NCBI GenBank assembly: GCA_000384935.1
Contig: ARRA01000002.1
Span: 153,697 to 217,696 of the forward strand
Origin: a gamma proteobacterium SCGC AAA076-P13
GTDB taxonomy: Bacteria > Pseudomonadota > Gammaproteobacteria > Magnimaribacterales > D2472
Length of the DNA stretch: 64,000 nucleotides
Direction of reading: 5' to 3'
The stretch's first letter is position 1, and every line of letters begins with the position of its first letter. Below the pieces are notes generated by a model. The model ran no database searches, was not told where the DNA came from, and saw only the letters and a list, made by a program, of their open reading frames with translations. A program made the position numbers and the translations under genes. Positions 36,698-45,716 of this stretch are shown piece after piece.

Positions 36698-38086
36698 ATG
36701 TTATTTCACAGCACTAGAGGCGGAGATAATAATAAGACTTTTGAAGAAGTTTTGATGCAAGGCCTTGCAAGTGATGGTGGGTTATTTATGCCAAATGAAT
36801 GGCCTCAAGTAGACCTAGATCATTTGAAAACTTTAAAAACATTTCTTGATATTGCAAATTATATAGTTCCGAAATTTACTAAATCATCCTTCACAGATGA
36901 TGAGGTATCAGAGCTCTTAGATTCGACATGGCACAATTTTTCTGAAGAAAATTTAGTAAAAATACAAAATTTAGATGAATCAAATGCAATTTTAGAACTT
37001 TTTCATGGCCCAACCGCTGCGTTTAAAGATTTTGGTCTTCAATTAGCAGCTGCATTTTTTAATATGTCATTAAAAAGACAGAATAAAACAGCTATTGTAT
37101 TTGGTGCCACTTCAGGTGATACCGGTTCTGCTGCAATAGATGCATGCAAAAGATTTAATTCTATAAAAAGCTTCATCTTATTGCCCGAGGGCAACATGTC
37201 AGATGTTCAAAGAAGGCAGATGACAACGGTAGATAGCCCTAATGTATATACTTTATTGATTGATGGGACCTTTGATGATTGCCAGACAATCGTCAAACAA
37301 GCCTTTAATGAAAGGCCATTTGTTAAAAATGATCAATTTCTTCTTGCAGTAAATTCAATTAATTGGGTTAGGATAATTGGCCAAATTTGTTACTATTTTT
37401 ATGCATCATTAAAAATTTCAGAATTTAAAGAGCCGCTAAACTTTTCAGTACCAACTGGAAACTTTGGCAATGTTTTTGCTTGTTATTCTGCTCATAAAAT
37501 GGGGATGCCATTAAATAAAATCTTAGTTGCTGTAAATGATAATAATATCTTACATAGATTTTTTTCAAACAATGACTATTCGAAGCAAAAAGTCTCAGAG
37601 ACTGTATCTCCAAGTATGGACATTAGTATTGCTAGTAATTTTGAGCGACTGGTTTATGATTTTTACACTAATAGGAATGCTGAGTCATGTATGAAATTTT
37701 ATTCAGATTTCCCAGAGATTCCTATAAAAATTGAAGATAGTATGTGGAATAAATCTAAAGACTTATTTTTAAGTTATTGTGTTGATGATTTTTCCACTGT
37801 TGACGCTATGAAAGATTCATATTCTAATTTCAATTACTTGATGGACCCTCACACAGCTGTTGCCTCTAAGGCGGTTGAGCAGCTTAAGGATAAACTTGAA
37901 GGTAAAACTGTAATACTCTCAACAGCTCATCCTGCAAAGTTTCCTGATGTTATTCACAATGCAGGTCTTAAAATAAAAGATACTCCAAATTCCCTATCTG
38001 TTATTTTTGATAAAAAAGAAAAAATATATAATTTTCCAGCATCTAAAGATGCGATTTTTGAATTTATAACCTCGCATAATAAATAG
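36698..38086 (+). CDS. thrC: threonine synthase
   Basis: This 462-residue PLP enzyme converts O-phosphohomoserine to threonine. The PLP Lys lies in PTAAFKDFGLQLAA and the phosphate-binding loop in GATSGDTGSAA. Length is as in the longer pseudomonad/yeast-type enzymes. It follows hom directly. No separate thrB is seen in the window; the kinase must be elsewhere. Confidence 0.95.
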   Translation: MLFHSTRGGDNNKTFEEVLMQGLASDGGLFMPNEWPQVDLDHLKTLKTFLDIANYIVPKFTKSSFTDDEVSELLDSTWHNFSEENLVKIQNLDESNAILELFHGPTAAFKDFGLQLAAAFFNMSLKRQNKTAIVFGATSGDTGSAAIDACKRFNSIKSFILLPEGNMSDVQRRQMTTVDSPNVYTLLIDGTFDDCQTIVKQAFNERPFVKNDQFLLAVNSINWVRIIGQICYYFYASLKISEFKEPLNFSVPTGNFGNVFACYSAHKMGMPLNKILVAVNDNNILHRFFSNNDYSKQKVSETVSPSMDISIASNFERLVYDFYTNRNAESCMKFYSDFPEIPIKIEDSMWNKSKDLFLSYCVDDFSTVDAMKDSYSNFNYLMDPHTAVASKAVEQLKDKLEGKTVILSTAHPAKFPDVIHNAGLKIKDTPNSLSVIFDKKEKIYNFPASKDAIFEFITSHNK

Positions 38087-38088
38087 AA

Positions 38089-39186
38089 ATGGATTCCATA
38101 GAATTAAAATCAAGTCTTAGTAATTTAAAAAATCGATTAAATGAAATAAGGGAAGGTATTTTTGATGTTTCATCTAAAGAGCAAAGACTTGATCAGATCG
38201 AGGCTGATCTTGCAAAAGAAGAGGTGTGGTCTGATCTGGAGCTATCGCAAAAAATTAGTAAAGAAAAAACAGCAATAGAGAAATCACTTGTAAATTTTAA
38301 ATCTGTTGAAGAGAGAGTATCTGATGGTTTGGTTTTTCTTGAAATTGCAGAAAGTGAATCTGATGTGAGCTCAATAGAAGAAATAGCTAAGGATTATTTA
38401 GAGCTTGAAGAGGCTGTTTCCAGTTTAGAATTCAGTAGAATGTTTACTAATAAAATGGATCCAGCATCAGCATATGTAGAAATACAGTCTGGTTCTGGAG
38501 GAACTGAAGCTCAAGATTGGGCGGAGATGTTATTAAGGATGTATTCCAAATGGGCAGAAAATAGAGGTTTTGATATTGATATAACAGAAATATCACATGG
38601 AGAAATTGCAGGTATAAAGTCAGCCACTCTTCATGTCAGCGGCGATCACTCGTATGGTTGGCTCAGAACTGAAACCGGCATTCATAGGTTGGTAAGAAAA
38701 TCACCATTTGATTCTGGCAGCAGGCGTCATACCTCTTTCGCATCTGTTTTTATATCACCCGAAGTTGATGATTCTATTGAAATTAATATCAATAACGCAG
38801 ATATTAGAATTGATACCTATCGGGCTTCAGGAGCAGGGGGGCAACACGTTAATAAAACAGATTCGGCAGTCAGGCTCACTCACATACCATCTGGCGTTGT
38901 AACCCAGTGCCAAAGTGGAAGATCACAACATAAAAATAAAGAAAGTGCACTTAAACAATTAAAATCAAAGCTATACGAGTTAGAATTACAAAAACAAAAT
39001 GAAGAGAGACAAACACTTGAGGAAAGTAAGTCAGACATAGGTTGGGGAAGCCAGATTCGCTCTTATGTTCTTGATCAGTCACGGATAAAAGATTTAAGAA
39101 CGGGTTATGAGACGGGAAATACATCAGCAGTTCTTAATGGCGATCTTGATGAGTTTATGAAAACAAGTTTAAAAGCAGGAGTTTAA
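38089..39186 (+). CDS. prfB: peptide chain release factor 2, uninterrupted frame
   Basis: The 365-residue RF2 recognises UGA and UAA stop codons. It has the SPF discriminator (KSPFDSGSRR) and the GGQ motif (GAGGQHVNKTDSAVRLTH). Unlike most bacteria, the gene reads through in a single frame: codons 21-26 are AGG GAA GGT ATT TTT GAT, and no in-frame TGA or CTTTGA slip site exists at codon 26. Autoregulation by frameshifting therefore seems lost. It lies two bases after thrC and abuts lysS, matching the conserved prfB-lysS order. Confidence 0.96.
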   Translation: MDSIELKSSLSNLKNRLNEIREGIFDVSSKEQRLDQIEADLAKEEVWSDLELSQKISKEKTAIEKSLVNFKSVEERVSDGLVFLEIAESESDVSSIEEIAKDYLELEEAVSSLEFSRMFTNKMDPASAYVEIQSGSGGTEAQDWAEMLLRMYSKWAENRGFDIDITEISHGEIAGIKSATLHVSGDHSYGWLRTETGIHRLVRKSPFDSGSRRHTSFASVFISPEVDDSIEININNADIRIDTYRASGAGGQHVNKTDSAVRLTHIPSGVVTQCQSGRSQHKNKESALKQLKSKLYELELQKQNEERQTLEESKSDIGWGSQIRSYVLDQSRIKDLRTGYETGNTSAVLNGDLDEFMKTSLKAGV

Positions 39187-40620
39187 ATGTCAGAAGAAAA
39201 TATAGGTGGCGAAGAGGGAATCATCGAGGAAAGAAGAAAAAAGCTTGAAATCCTTAGAAATAATAAAAAAGCATATGTAAATAATTTTTTAAAAGAAAAC
39301 TATGCTTCAGATATTCATTCTCAAAATAGTTCTTTTACCAAAGAAGAGCTGGTAGAAAAAAACATAGAAAATATTTCAGTTGCTGGCAGAGTAGTTCTTA
39401 TGCGAGTTATGGGTAATGCAAGTTTTGCAACAATAAGAGACTCTAGTGGAGATATCCAAATATATGTAAGTAAGAATACAGTTCCCTTAGAACTTTATGA
39501 AGATTTCAAAACTTGGGATCTTGGCGATATTATCGGTGTGAAAGGTAAATTATTTAAAACACGAACCGATGAGTTAACCATCGAGGCTAATGATGTTATT
39601 TTAATTACAAAGTCTATCAGACCTATGCCTGACAAATTTAAAGGCCTTTCAGATATCGAGACTAGATACAGGCAAAGATACTTAGATTTAATGAGTAATG
39701 AGGATTCTAAAGAAATCTTTATTAATAGAACCAAGATTATTGAATCTGTAAGAAATTCTTTAAAAAATAGAGATTTTATTGAGGTGGAAACTCCGATGAT
39801 GCATCCAATCCCTGGCGGGGCTGTTGCAAGACCTTTTGTCACTAAACATAATGCATTAGACAGAGAATTATTTTTAAGAATAGCCCCAGAGTTATATTTA
39901 AAAAGGTTGCTTGTTGGTGGTTTTGAGCGCGTTTTTGAGATAAATAGAAGCTTTAGAAACGAAGGTCTTTCTACAAGACATAACCCAGAATTTACAATGC
40001 TGGAATACTATGAGGCTTTTACAACACTGGAAAAAACAATAGAGTTTACTGAAAATATTATTAAATCAGCTTCAGATGAAATCAATGATGGGCATAAAGT
40101 GATGTGGGGTAATGATGAAATTGATTTGTCTAATTTTAGAAAATGTAACCTTTCAGATCTTGTCCTTGAAGAAAATAAAAACCTTAGCAAGGAAGATATA
40201 AATAAGCTTGGAGGTAAAGAGCTTTTAGAGCTATTCGAGTCAACGGTCGAAGACAAGCTTATACAACCAACCTTTGTTATAGGTTACCCTGTTGAGGTTT
40301 CTCCATTATCAAGAAGAAATAATGAAAATCCAAACATAGCAGATAGATTTGAATTATTTATTGGTGGAAAAGAGATTGCCAATGGTTTTTGCGAGCTAAA
40401 TGACCCTGATGATCAGGCTGAGAGGTTTAAAGACCAAGTAAAAGCAAAAGATACAGGTGACAAAGAGGCTATGTCTTATGATGAAGATTACATTATTGCA
40501 TTAGAGCATGGAATGCCACCTGCGGTTGGAGTAGGAATTGGCATAGACCGTCTTGTTATGATGATTACCAATCAAACATCAATAAGGGATGTTCTTTTAT
40601 TTCCTCAGCTTAAGTCTTAA
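39187..40620 (+). CDS. lysS: lysyl-tRNA synthetase, class II
   Basis: The 477-residue enzyme charges tRNA-Lys. An N-terminal OB-fold is followed by the class II core: motif 2 ERVFEINRSFRNEGLSTRHN and motif 3 GVGIGIDRLVMM. MHPIPGGAVARPF is typical of LysS. Its ATG follows the prfB TAA directly. Length is slightly below E. coli LysS (505). Confidence 0.96.
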   Translation: MSEENIGGEEGIIEERRKKLEILRNNKKAYVNNFLKENYASDIHSQNSSFTKEELVEKNIENISVAGRVVLMRVMGNASFATIRDSSGDIQIYVSKNTVPLELYEDFKTWDLGDIIGVKGKLFKTRTDELTIEANDVILITKSIRPMPDKFKGLSDIETRYRQRYLDLMSNEDSKEIFINRTKIIESVRNSLKNRDFIEVETPMMHPIPGGAVARPFVTKHNALDRELFLRIAPELYLKRLLVGGFERVFEINRSFRNEGLSTRHNPEFTMLEYYEAFTTLEKTIEFTENIIKSASDEINDGHKVMWGNDEIDLSNFRKCNLSDLVLEENKNLSKEDINKLGGKELLELFESTVEDKLIQPTFVIGYPVEVSPLSRRNNENPNIADRFELFIGGKEIANGFCELNDPDDQAERFKDQVKAKDTGDKEAMSYDEDYIIALEHGMPPAVGVGIGIDRLVMMITNQTSIRDVLLFPQLKS

Positions 40621-40628
40621 ATATTAAA

Positions 40629-41843
40629 CTAATTTCCAGATGGTATATCTTTAAATGGTAAACCTTTATCTGCTCTTGGGTCTTGAGGAAGTCCTAAAAC
40701 CCTCTCAGATATAATATTCTTAAGAATTTCATCTGTACCTCCGGCTATTCTTAAGCCAGGAGCTCCAAGCCAAGCATTTTGAAAACTTTGTATTTCATTA
40801 TTTTCTGGTTTTAGCATTCCTGCCATATCTAAAGAGTCAATTCCAAAATTACCAATATCTTGAAGCTTATTAGCACTTACTATTTTGGTTATAGATGCTT
40901 CAGGGCCAGGTGTCTCACCTTTAGAAAGAGCAGACATTGTCCTTAATTTAGTATTTTTAAGACCATTAGCTTCACAATACCAATCAGCTATAGATTCTCT
41001 AGTAGCCCTATTATTAATTAGATATTCTCCAGAATCATCTTGTTTTTTAGCCCAATTAAATGCTTCTTTTACATCAGCACCATTAGCATCTCCAACTGCT
41101 AGTCTTTCATTCATTAGAGTTGTTATTGCTACTTTCCAACCATCTCCGATAGCTCCTAGTCTTTGAGAATCAGGTATTACAACGTCAGTAAAATACACTT
41201 CATTAAAGCTAGAGCCTCCAGTTATTTGTTTTATTGGCTTGACCTCAATTCCTTGAGATTTCATATCAACAAAGAAAAAAGTCATACCTTTGTGTTTTTC
41301 AAGGTTTGGATCATGTCTCACAACCAAGATGCCGTAATCACAAAAATGAGCACCAGAAGTCCATACTTTTTGGCCATTTATTATCCAATTATCGCCATCT
41401 TGTGTAGCCTTGCTTCTTAGGCCTGCAACGTCAGACCCTGCAGATGGCTCTGAAAATAACTGACACCATATTTCAGTACCTTCAGCCATTGATGGTAAAA
41501 ATCTTTCTTTTTGCTCATCAGTTGCATACTCCATCATTACTGGGCCACACATACCTAGCCCAATTTCAAATATACCTCTTGGTACATTAAATTTTGATTC
41601 TTCTTCTGCCCAAATAATTCTTTCTATTGGTGATGCAGCAATTCCTCCGTATTCTTTTGGCCAATGAAGCATTGCCCAACCTGCATCATATTTTTTCTTT
41701 TGCCACTGCTTGGCAACCTCTAAAAAATCTATATCAGAAAAACTTTCTCTACTGCTACTTGATTTTGGTTCTGCATTTTGTTCAAGCCATTCTCTGCAGG
41801 TTTTTCTAAATTGAGCTTGTTCTGTTGTGTCATTAAAATCCAT
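40629..41843 (-). CDS. acyl-CoA dehydrogenase, large subunit of a probable pair
   Basis: The 404-residue flavoprotein has the ACAD signatures QLFSEPSAGSDVAGL and WTSGAHFCDYG (FAD/substrate binding). Near the C-terminus RIAGGTDEILKNII occupies the place of the YEGT motif of classical ACADs, with Gly where the catalytic Glu usually sits. It lies 10 bases after the second ACAD on the same strand. Adjacent non-identical ACADs often form alpha2-beta2 enzymes acting on bulky or branched acyl-CoA, as with steroid side chains in actinobacteria. The substrate is unknown. Confidence 0.85.
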   Translation of the reverse strand: MDFNDTTEQAQFRKTCREWLEQNAEPKSSSSRESFSDIDFLEVAKQWQKKKYDAGWAMLHWPKEYGGIAASPIERIIWAEEESKFNVPRGIFEIGLGMCGPVMMEYATDEQKERFLPSMAEGTEIWCQLFSEPSAGSDVAGLRSKATQDGDNWIINGQKVWTSGAHFCDYGILVVRHDPNLEKHKGMTFFFVDMKSQGIEVKPIKQITGGSSFNEVYFTDVVIPDSQRLGAIGDGWKVAITTLMNERLAVGDANGADVKEAFNWAKKQDDSGEYLINNRATRESIADWYCEANGLKNTKLRTMSALSKGETPGPEASITKIVSANKLQDIGNFGIDSLDMAGMLKPENNEIQSFQNAWLGAPGLRIAGGTDEILKNIISERVLGLPQDPRADKGLPFKDIPSGN

Positions 41844-41853
41844 TTTTTACTTC

Positions 41854-42966
41854 CTAATATGTGTTTGATTTTTCTAAGCCGCTAACTAATTTTTCTTTCC
41901 AGTTCGATAGTGAGCCGATATTCACCGACAGAAGCTTAGACCTTTTGTAATACAGGTGACAGTCATACTCCCAAGTAAAACCATTTCCTCCGTGAGTTTG
42001 AATATTTTCTTTTGAGCAAAGTTGAAAAGCTTTGGTTGAACTTACTCTTGCAGTTGCTGATGCAACAGATAGATCTGATGAGTCTGTAGACAAAGCCCAT
42101 GCTGCATAATATGAATTTGATTTAGCTAATGTTATAGCAACATACATATCAGCTAATTTGTGTTTAATTGCCTGAAAGGAGCCAATTTGTCTCCCAAATG
42201 CATATCTTTCTTTTGCATAACTTGTTGCCATATCTAATGAGGCTTGAGAGCCACCAATTTGTTCAAAACTAAATAAAACTGCTGCTTGGTCTAAAAGGTT
42301 CTCATAAAAATCCCAGCCATTTGAATCATCGCCAATTAGTATGCTTGGAGTATTATTGTATTCAACTGAAAAATGACCTCTACTTTCATCTATCGTATCT
42401 TGATGCTCAATAATTACTGAATCAGAAGAATGATCAACCAACCTTAAGCATATGCCTGAGGTAGAATTTGAAACAACTAGTGAATGTGTAGCTATTTCAG
42501 CATCAGGAACAGCAATCTTCCTTCCAGTTAAAAGGTTATTATCAGTTAATGTTTTAATATTAGTTTTTGAAGGAGCAAAAAGATCCTCTGTTACCGCCAA
42601 GGTTCCAATAATATCTCCTGATATTAATCTTGGAAGAATGTCTTGTTTAACTTCTTCATCTGCATATTTAATAATTGCTTCTGTAAATAAATAAACTGAA
42701 GATGAGAAGGGTACAGGAGCTAAGTATCTTCCGAGCTCTTCTGCCACAACACATAATTCAAGGTGACCCAAGCCTAATCCTCCATACTCCTCAGGTATTC
42801 TGATGCCAGTCCATCCTAATTCAACTATCTTGTTCCATAATTCTTTGTCTATGCTCTGCTTATCCTCAAGAACTTTTCTACTCCTATTAAGAGAGCCTTC
42901 TTTTTCTAAAAACTTTCGCGCCTCACTTTGAAGGAATTTTTGGTCATCTGAGAAATCTAAATTCAT
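41854..42966 (-). CDS. acyl-CoA dehydrogenase, small subunit of a probable pair
   Basis: This 370-residue ACAD-like protein starts MNLDFSDDQKFLQSEARKFL and has WTGIRIPEEYGGLGLGH. The C-terminal half has ERYAFGRQIGSFQAIKH and QTHGGNGFTWEYDCHLYY. It is the first gene of a two-gene operon with the larger ACAD. In heteromeric ACADs one partner supplies the catalytic acid; the Glu in FTWEY is a candidate. Pairing and substrate are inferred. Confidence 0.82.
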   Translation of the reverse strand: MNLDFSDDQKFLQSEARKFLEKEGSLNRSRKVLEDKQSIDKELWNKIVELGWTGIRIPEEYGGLGLGHLELCVVAEELGRYLAPVPFSSSVYLFTEAIIKYADEEVKQDILPRLISGDIIGTLAVTEDLFAPSKTNIKTLTDNNLLTGRKIAVPDAEIATHSLVVSNSTSGICLRLVDHSSDSVIIEHQDTIDESRGHFSVEYNNTPSILIGDDSNGWDFYENLLDQAAVLFSFEQIGGSQASLDMATSYAKERYAFGRQIGSFQAIKHKLADMYVAITLAKSNSYYAAWALSTDSSDLSVASATARVSSTKAFQLCSKENIQTHGGNGFTWEYDCHLYYKRSKLLSVNIGSLSNWKEKLVSGLEKSNTY

Positions 42967-43025
42967 ATTTATCTAAATAGTTAATGTAAAATATATTATA
43001 AAGTAGTTTTTTTAATAATTAATAC

Positions 43026-43676
43026 ATGAATCAAACAATGAAACCAAATAAATCATCGCCGGCATATTTAAAACAAAAGACATCAGGCGGTCTATTTGTA
43101 GGTTTTTTATATGTTTTAGTTTTTATGAGTATTCTAGCGTTAGGTATTTGGCAAAATATTGAATCTAAATCTAATAAAGAAACATTAAACTCTATTAACG
43201 AAAGACTAATCGTTATCGAAGAGCAAATAAATATTGCTGATGAGATTAACAATGATTCACTTACTGATATATCAGCATCCATCCAGTTTCTTGATAAAGA
43301 GGTAAGAAAACTTTGGGATCTGAGTAATAAAAGAAATAAAGTGAATATAACTAAATTAACAGAAACTACAAATAAAATTAATGGCTCTATAAAAAACATA
43401 GAAATTTCTATAAAAGAAGCATCCAAAAAGATAGAATCTAATAAAGAAGATATCATGAGCACTTCAAAAGATTTATCAGATATTTTAAATACTAATTCAA
43501 AAATTAATGATCTAGAAATAGCTTTAAGAGCGCTCGAAACACAAATGATTCTGATGGATGATTCAGTAAGAGCTTTAAATAATTATAAAACTCAACTAAA
43601 TCAAACAATCTCTGAAATTCAAACTCAAATTTATTCTGCATCTCAAGAGGTATTAGAAATTGAAAACCAAGATTGA
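43026..43676 (+). CDS. unknown membrane-anchored coiled-coil protein
   Basis: The 216-residue protein has a basic N-terminal arm, one membrane helix (about residues 24-43, GFLYVLVFMSILALGIW), and then an extended heptad-like, Lys/Glu/Asn/Ile-rich coiled coil to the end. No enzymatic motif is visible. The topology suggests a periplasmic rod-like domain. I do not recognise a family. It is followed by two small membrane proteins on the same strand. Confidence 0.7.
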   Translation: MNQTMKPNKSSPAYLKQKTSGGLFVGFLYVLVFMSILALGIWQNIESKSNKETLNSINERLIVIEEQINIADEINNDSLTDISASIQFLDKEVRKLWDLSNKRNKVNITKLTETTNKINGSIKNIEISIKEASKKIESNKEDIMSTSKDLSDILNTNSKINDLEIALRALETQMILMDDSVRALNNYKTQLNQTISEIQTQIYSASQEVLEIENQD

Positions 43677-43707
43677 CAATAGTTTTAAATAATAGTTTTA
43701 TATATTC

Positions 43708-43920
43708 ATGAACAAAACTTTACTTCAAGTTTTTTTACTGCTTGCCTTTATTCCACTAGCAATTTTAGTTGGTTATGGGGTGTTAGTGGTTGCTCCAATA
43801 TTTTGTTGCTTTCTTGCAATAAATTCATATAAGTTCAAAAATTACAAAGAAATGTATATTTGGATGGGTGTTGGAGTTCTTTCATTTTTATTAGCTCTTT
43901 TCATGCTGGGTGTTCTATGA
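43708..43920 (+). CDS. small two-helix membrane protein
   Basis: The 70-residue protein consists mainly of two hydrophobic stretches (about residues 5-40 and 50-69) with a short Lys/Tyr-rich loop between them (SYKFKNYKEMY). Its TGA stop overlaps the ATG of the next gene (ATGA), which supports translation of both. Function is unknown. Confidence 0.6.
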   Translation: MNKTLLQVFLLLAFIPLAILVGYGVLVVAPIFCCFLAINSYKFKNYKEMYIWMGVGVLSFLLALFMLGVL

Positions 43921-44303
43921 TTTTAAAGGGGATAATTTTTATCTTATCTATTGTTATGCTCTTGATAGGATTATTAAATGTTCTTACTCCAGGAGTAAAT
44001 AATATTTTCATTCCTATTGAGATCAATGATCTAGATACGCGAATAATGGTTAGAAGCTTATCCGGCGTGCTTATTGGAATTGGGTATTTATCTATTAGAT
44101 TTATATTTTCTTCCTCAAGAGTCCAAATTGGAAATGTTTTGCTGTCCCTGTCAGTGTGCGCAGCATTTTCTAAAATTTTTAGCTTTATATACGATGGTTT
44201 TACAACTTATTCAGTATCTGTTTTCTTTTTTGTAGTCTGTTATGGCATATGCTTATACTACCTTCAGAAAAAAAGAAAAAATCAGCTTGATTATAATCTG
44301 TAA
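43917..44303 (+). CDS. DUF4345-like small membrane protein
   Basis: From ATG 43917 the protein has 128 residues and four predicted membrane helices, with a conserved-looking RSLSGVLIGIGYLS segment as in DUF4345 proteins. The chosen start overlaps the previous stop by four bases; a longer frame from 43860 would overlap the upstream gene extensively and is rejected. Function of DUF4345 is unknown. A second such protein is encoded at 54.3 kb. Confidence 0.62.
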   Translation: MILKGIIFILSIVMLLIGLLNVLTPGVNNIFIPIEINDLDTRIMVRSLSGVLIGIGYLSIRFIFSSSRVQIGNVLLSLSVCAAFSKIFSFIYDGFTTYSVSVFFFVVCYGICLYYLQKKRKNQLDYNL

Positions 44304-44342
44304 TTACTAGCATCAAACCTCCCAAATAATTAAAATTATCTA

Positions 44343-44348
44343 TATAAT
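44343..44348 (+). promoter_or_regulatory. -10 element of the tRNA-Leu promoter
   Basis: TATAAT lies 10 bases upstream of the mature tRNA 5' end, a normal distance if the leader is very short. The -35 region is only AT-rich and is not assigned. Confidence 0.4.
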
Positions 44349-44358
44349 GCTTCCATCT

Positions 44359-44443
44359 GGGGATGTGGTGGAACTGGTAGACACGCTTGGCTTAGAACCA
44401 AGTGCCGCAAGGCGTGGGGGTTCGACTCCCTCCATCCCTACCA
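44359..44443 (+). tRNA. tRNA-Leu (TAG)
   Basis: This 85-base class II tRNA begins GGGGATG and ends CATCCCT plus A and encoded CCA; the first pair is G-U. The anticodon arm CTTGG/CCAAG holds TAG, and the variable arm is TGCCGCAAGGCG-like. The D-arm TGGTGGAACTGGTAGACACGC is typical of leucine tRNAs. Confidence 0.96.
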
Positions 44444-44515
44444 ATTAAGTAGATTGACTCTTTTGTTAAAAGCCCAAGAGACCTATAATCCGATAATCCA
44501 CATAATAATATTTAC

Positions 44516-45667
44516 ATGACATATTCAAATAAAGATGAATCTATAAATAATCACTTTTTAAATGAATCTGATGCAATAGAAAGGATTTTTAATCATATCG
44601 ATAATGGAACTACCGATCTTGGTGATACAACATGGAAAGAGCCAGTAAGTAATTATTATTCAAAAGATCGTTTTGATGCTGAAATTTCTTTACTAAGAAG
44701 ATCTCCTATTCCTTATTGTCCCTCAGCAGGGTTACCTGAAAATGGAAGCTATATAGCCAGAAGGGCATCAGGAACACCCTTGTTAGTGGTTAGAGGTGAG
44801 GATGGTATTGTTAGAGCCTTTATAAATGCATGCAAACATCGTGGCATGAAGGTTGCTGATGGAAGTGGGTGCAAAAAGAAAGCTTTTGTTTGTCCATATC
44901 ATGCATGGGCTTATGGCTTAAATGGAAAGCTTAAAAACATTCCAGGCCAAGAGGCATTTCCAGATTTAGATACCAACGATTTGGGGCTTACAGAAATAAG
45001 CGCAATTGAAAAGGGTGGAATTGTATATGTAATGCAGGAAGGAAAGATAGAAAATCATATGTTAGAAAACGCTATTGATTTTTTTGACACTGAACAAAAA
45101 ATGTTTAGTTATGGCGAGGTTGTCGATGAGGCTAACTGGAAACTATTAACAGAAACTCTTCTAGAGGGCTACCATATAAAATCTCTACATAAAGATACTT
45201 TTTATCCTTTTGGTCTAGATAATATCAATCTTGTAGAGACATCTGGCTCCAACTCACGAGTTATTTTTCCTTTCAAAAGAATTGAAAAAATAAGGCATAT
45301 AGATCCAAATGAAAGAAAATTAAATGGTGTTGCTACTTCAGTATTCCATCTATTTCCTAATGCAAGTGTTTCTATTCTATCAAAGCATTCAAGCCTAACA
45401 ATCATGGAGCCTTTATCACCATCAAGTGTAAAAATAGTTAGTTATCTTATATATAACCCAAAATTAAATGGCAAAAATATATCCCTTGAAGAAGCAGAAA
45501 AGGATGCTCAGTTTGTTAATGAGTCAGGTCAAAATGAAGACAGAGAGGCTGCTAGAGCAATACAAGAAACTGTCACAACTTCAGCTAATTCATATCTTAC
45601 TTTTGGCTTTTTTGAAAAAGCAATTGTTAACTTTCATAAACATCTGGCCTTAAGCCTTGATAAATAG
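44516..45667 (+). CDS. Rieske non-heme iron oxygenase, alpha subunit
   Basis: The 383-residue protein has an N-terminal Rieske [2Fe-2S] domain with Cys106-x-His108 (CKHRG) and Cys126-x2-His129 (CPYHAW). The C-terminal catalytic domain has a facial-triad segment LLEGYHIKSLHKD supplying two His. Such enzymes hydroxylate aromatic rings or demethylate quaternary amines and need a reductase, which is not adjacent. Substrate is unknown. It lies immediately upstream of the arginine leader, with no clear terminator of its own. Confidence 0.86.
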   Translation: MTYSNKDESINNHFLNESDAIERIFNHIDNGTTDLGDTTWKEPVSNYYSKDRFDAEISLLRRSPIPYCPSAGLPENGSYIARRASGTPLLVVRGEDGIVRAFINACKHRGMKVADGSGCKKKAFVCPYHAWAYGLNGKLKNIPGQEAFPDLDTNDLGLTEISAIEKGGIVYVMQEGKIENHMLENAIDFFDTEQKMFSYGEVVDEANWKLLTETLLEGYHIKSLHKDTFYPFGLDNINLVETSGSNSRVIFPFKRIEKIRHIDPNERKLNGVATSVFHLFPNASVSILSKHSSLTIMEPLSPSSVKIVSYLIYNPKLNGKNISLEEAEKDAQFVNESGQNEDREAARAIQETVTTSANSYLTFGFFEKAIVNFHKHLALSLDK

Positions 45668-45680
45668 AGTCACTGACGAG

Positions 45681-45708
45681 TTTACAAACTATTATTTACA
45701 TATATACT
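45681..45708 (+). promoter_or_regulatory. predicted promoter of the arginine operon
   Basis: A -35-like TTTACA (45681-45686) and a -10-like TATACT (45703-45708) are separated by 16 bases. Initiation would fall near 45714-45716, so the ATG of the Arg leader peptide at 45717 would be at or almost at the 5' end of the mRNA. No Shine-Dalgarno sequence precedes that ATG, which agrees with leaderless translation. The promoter is inferred from motif and position only. Confidence 0.5.
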
Positions 45709-45716
45709 AATTTGCA

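Noticed and set aside
43031..43462. Minus-strand 143-codon frame
   Set aside because: Opposite the coiled-coil gene; its apparent hydrophobicity arises from the complement of Lys/Glu/Asn-rich codons.
43860..43916. Upstream extension of the DUF4345-like gene to 43860
   Set aside because: It would lie out of frame inside the 70-residue gene; ATG 43917 with ATGA overlap gives a proper first helix.
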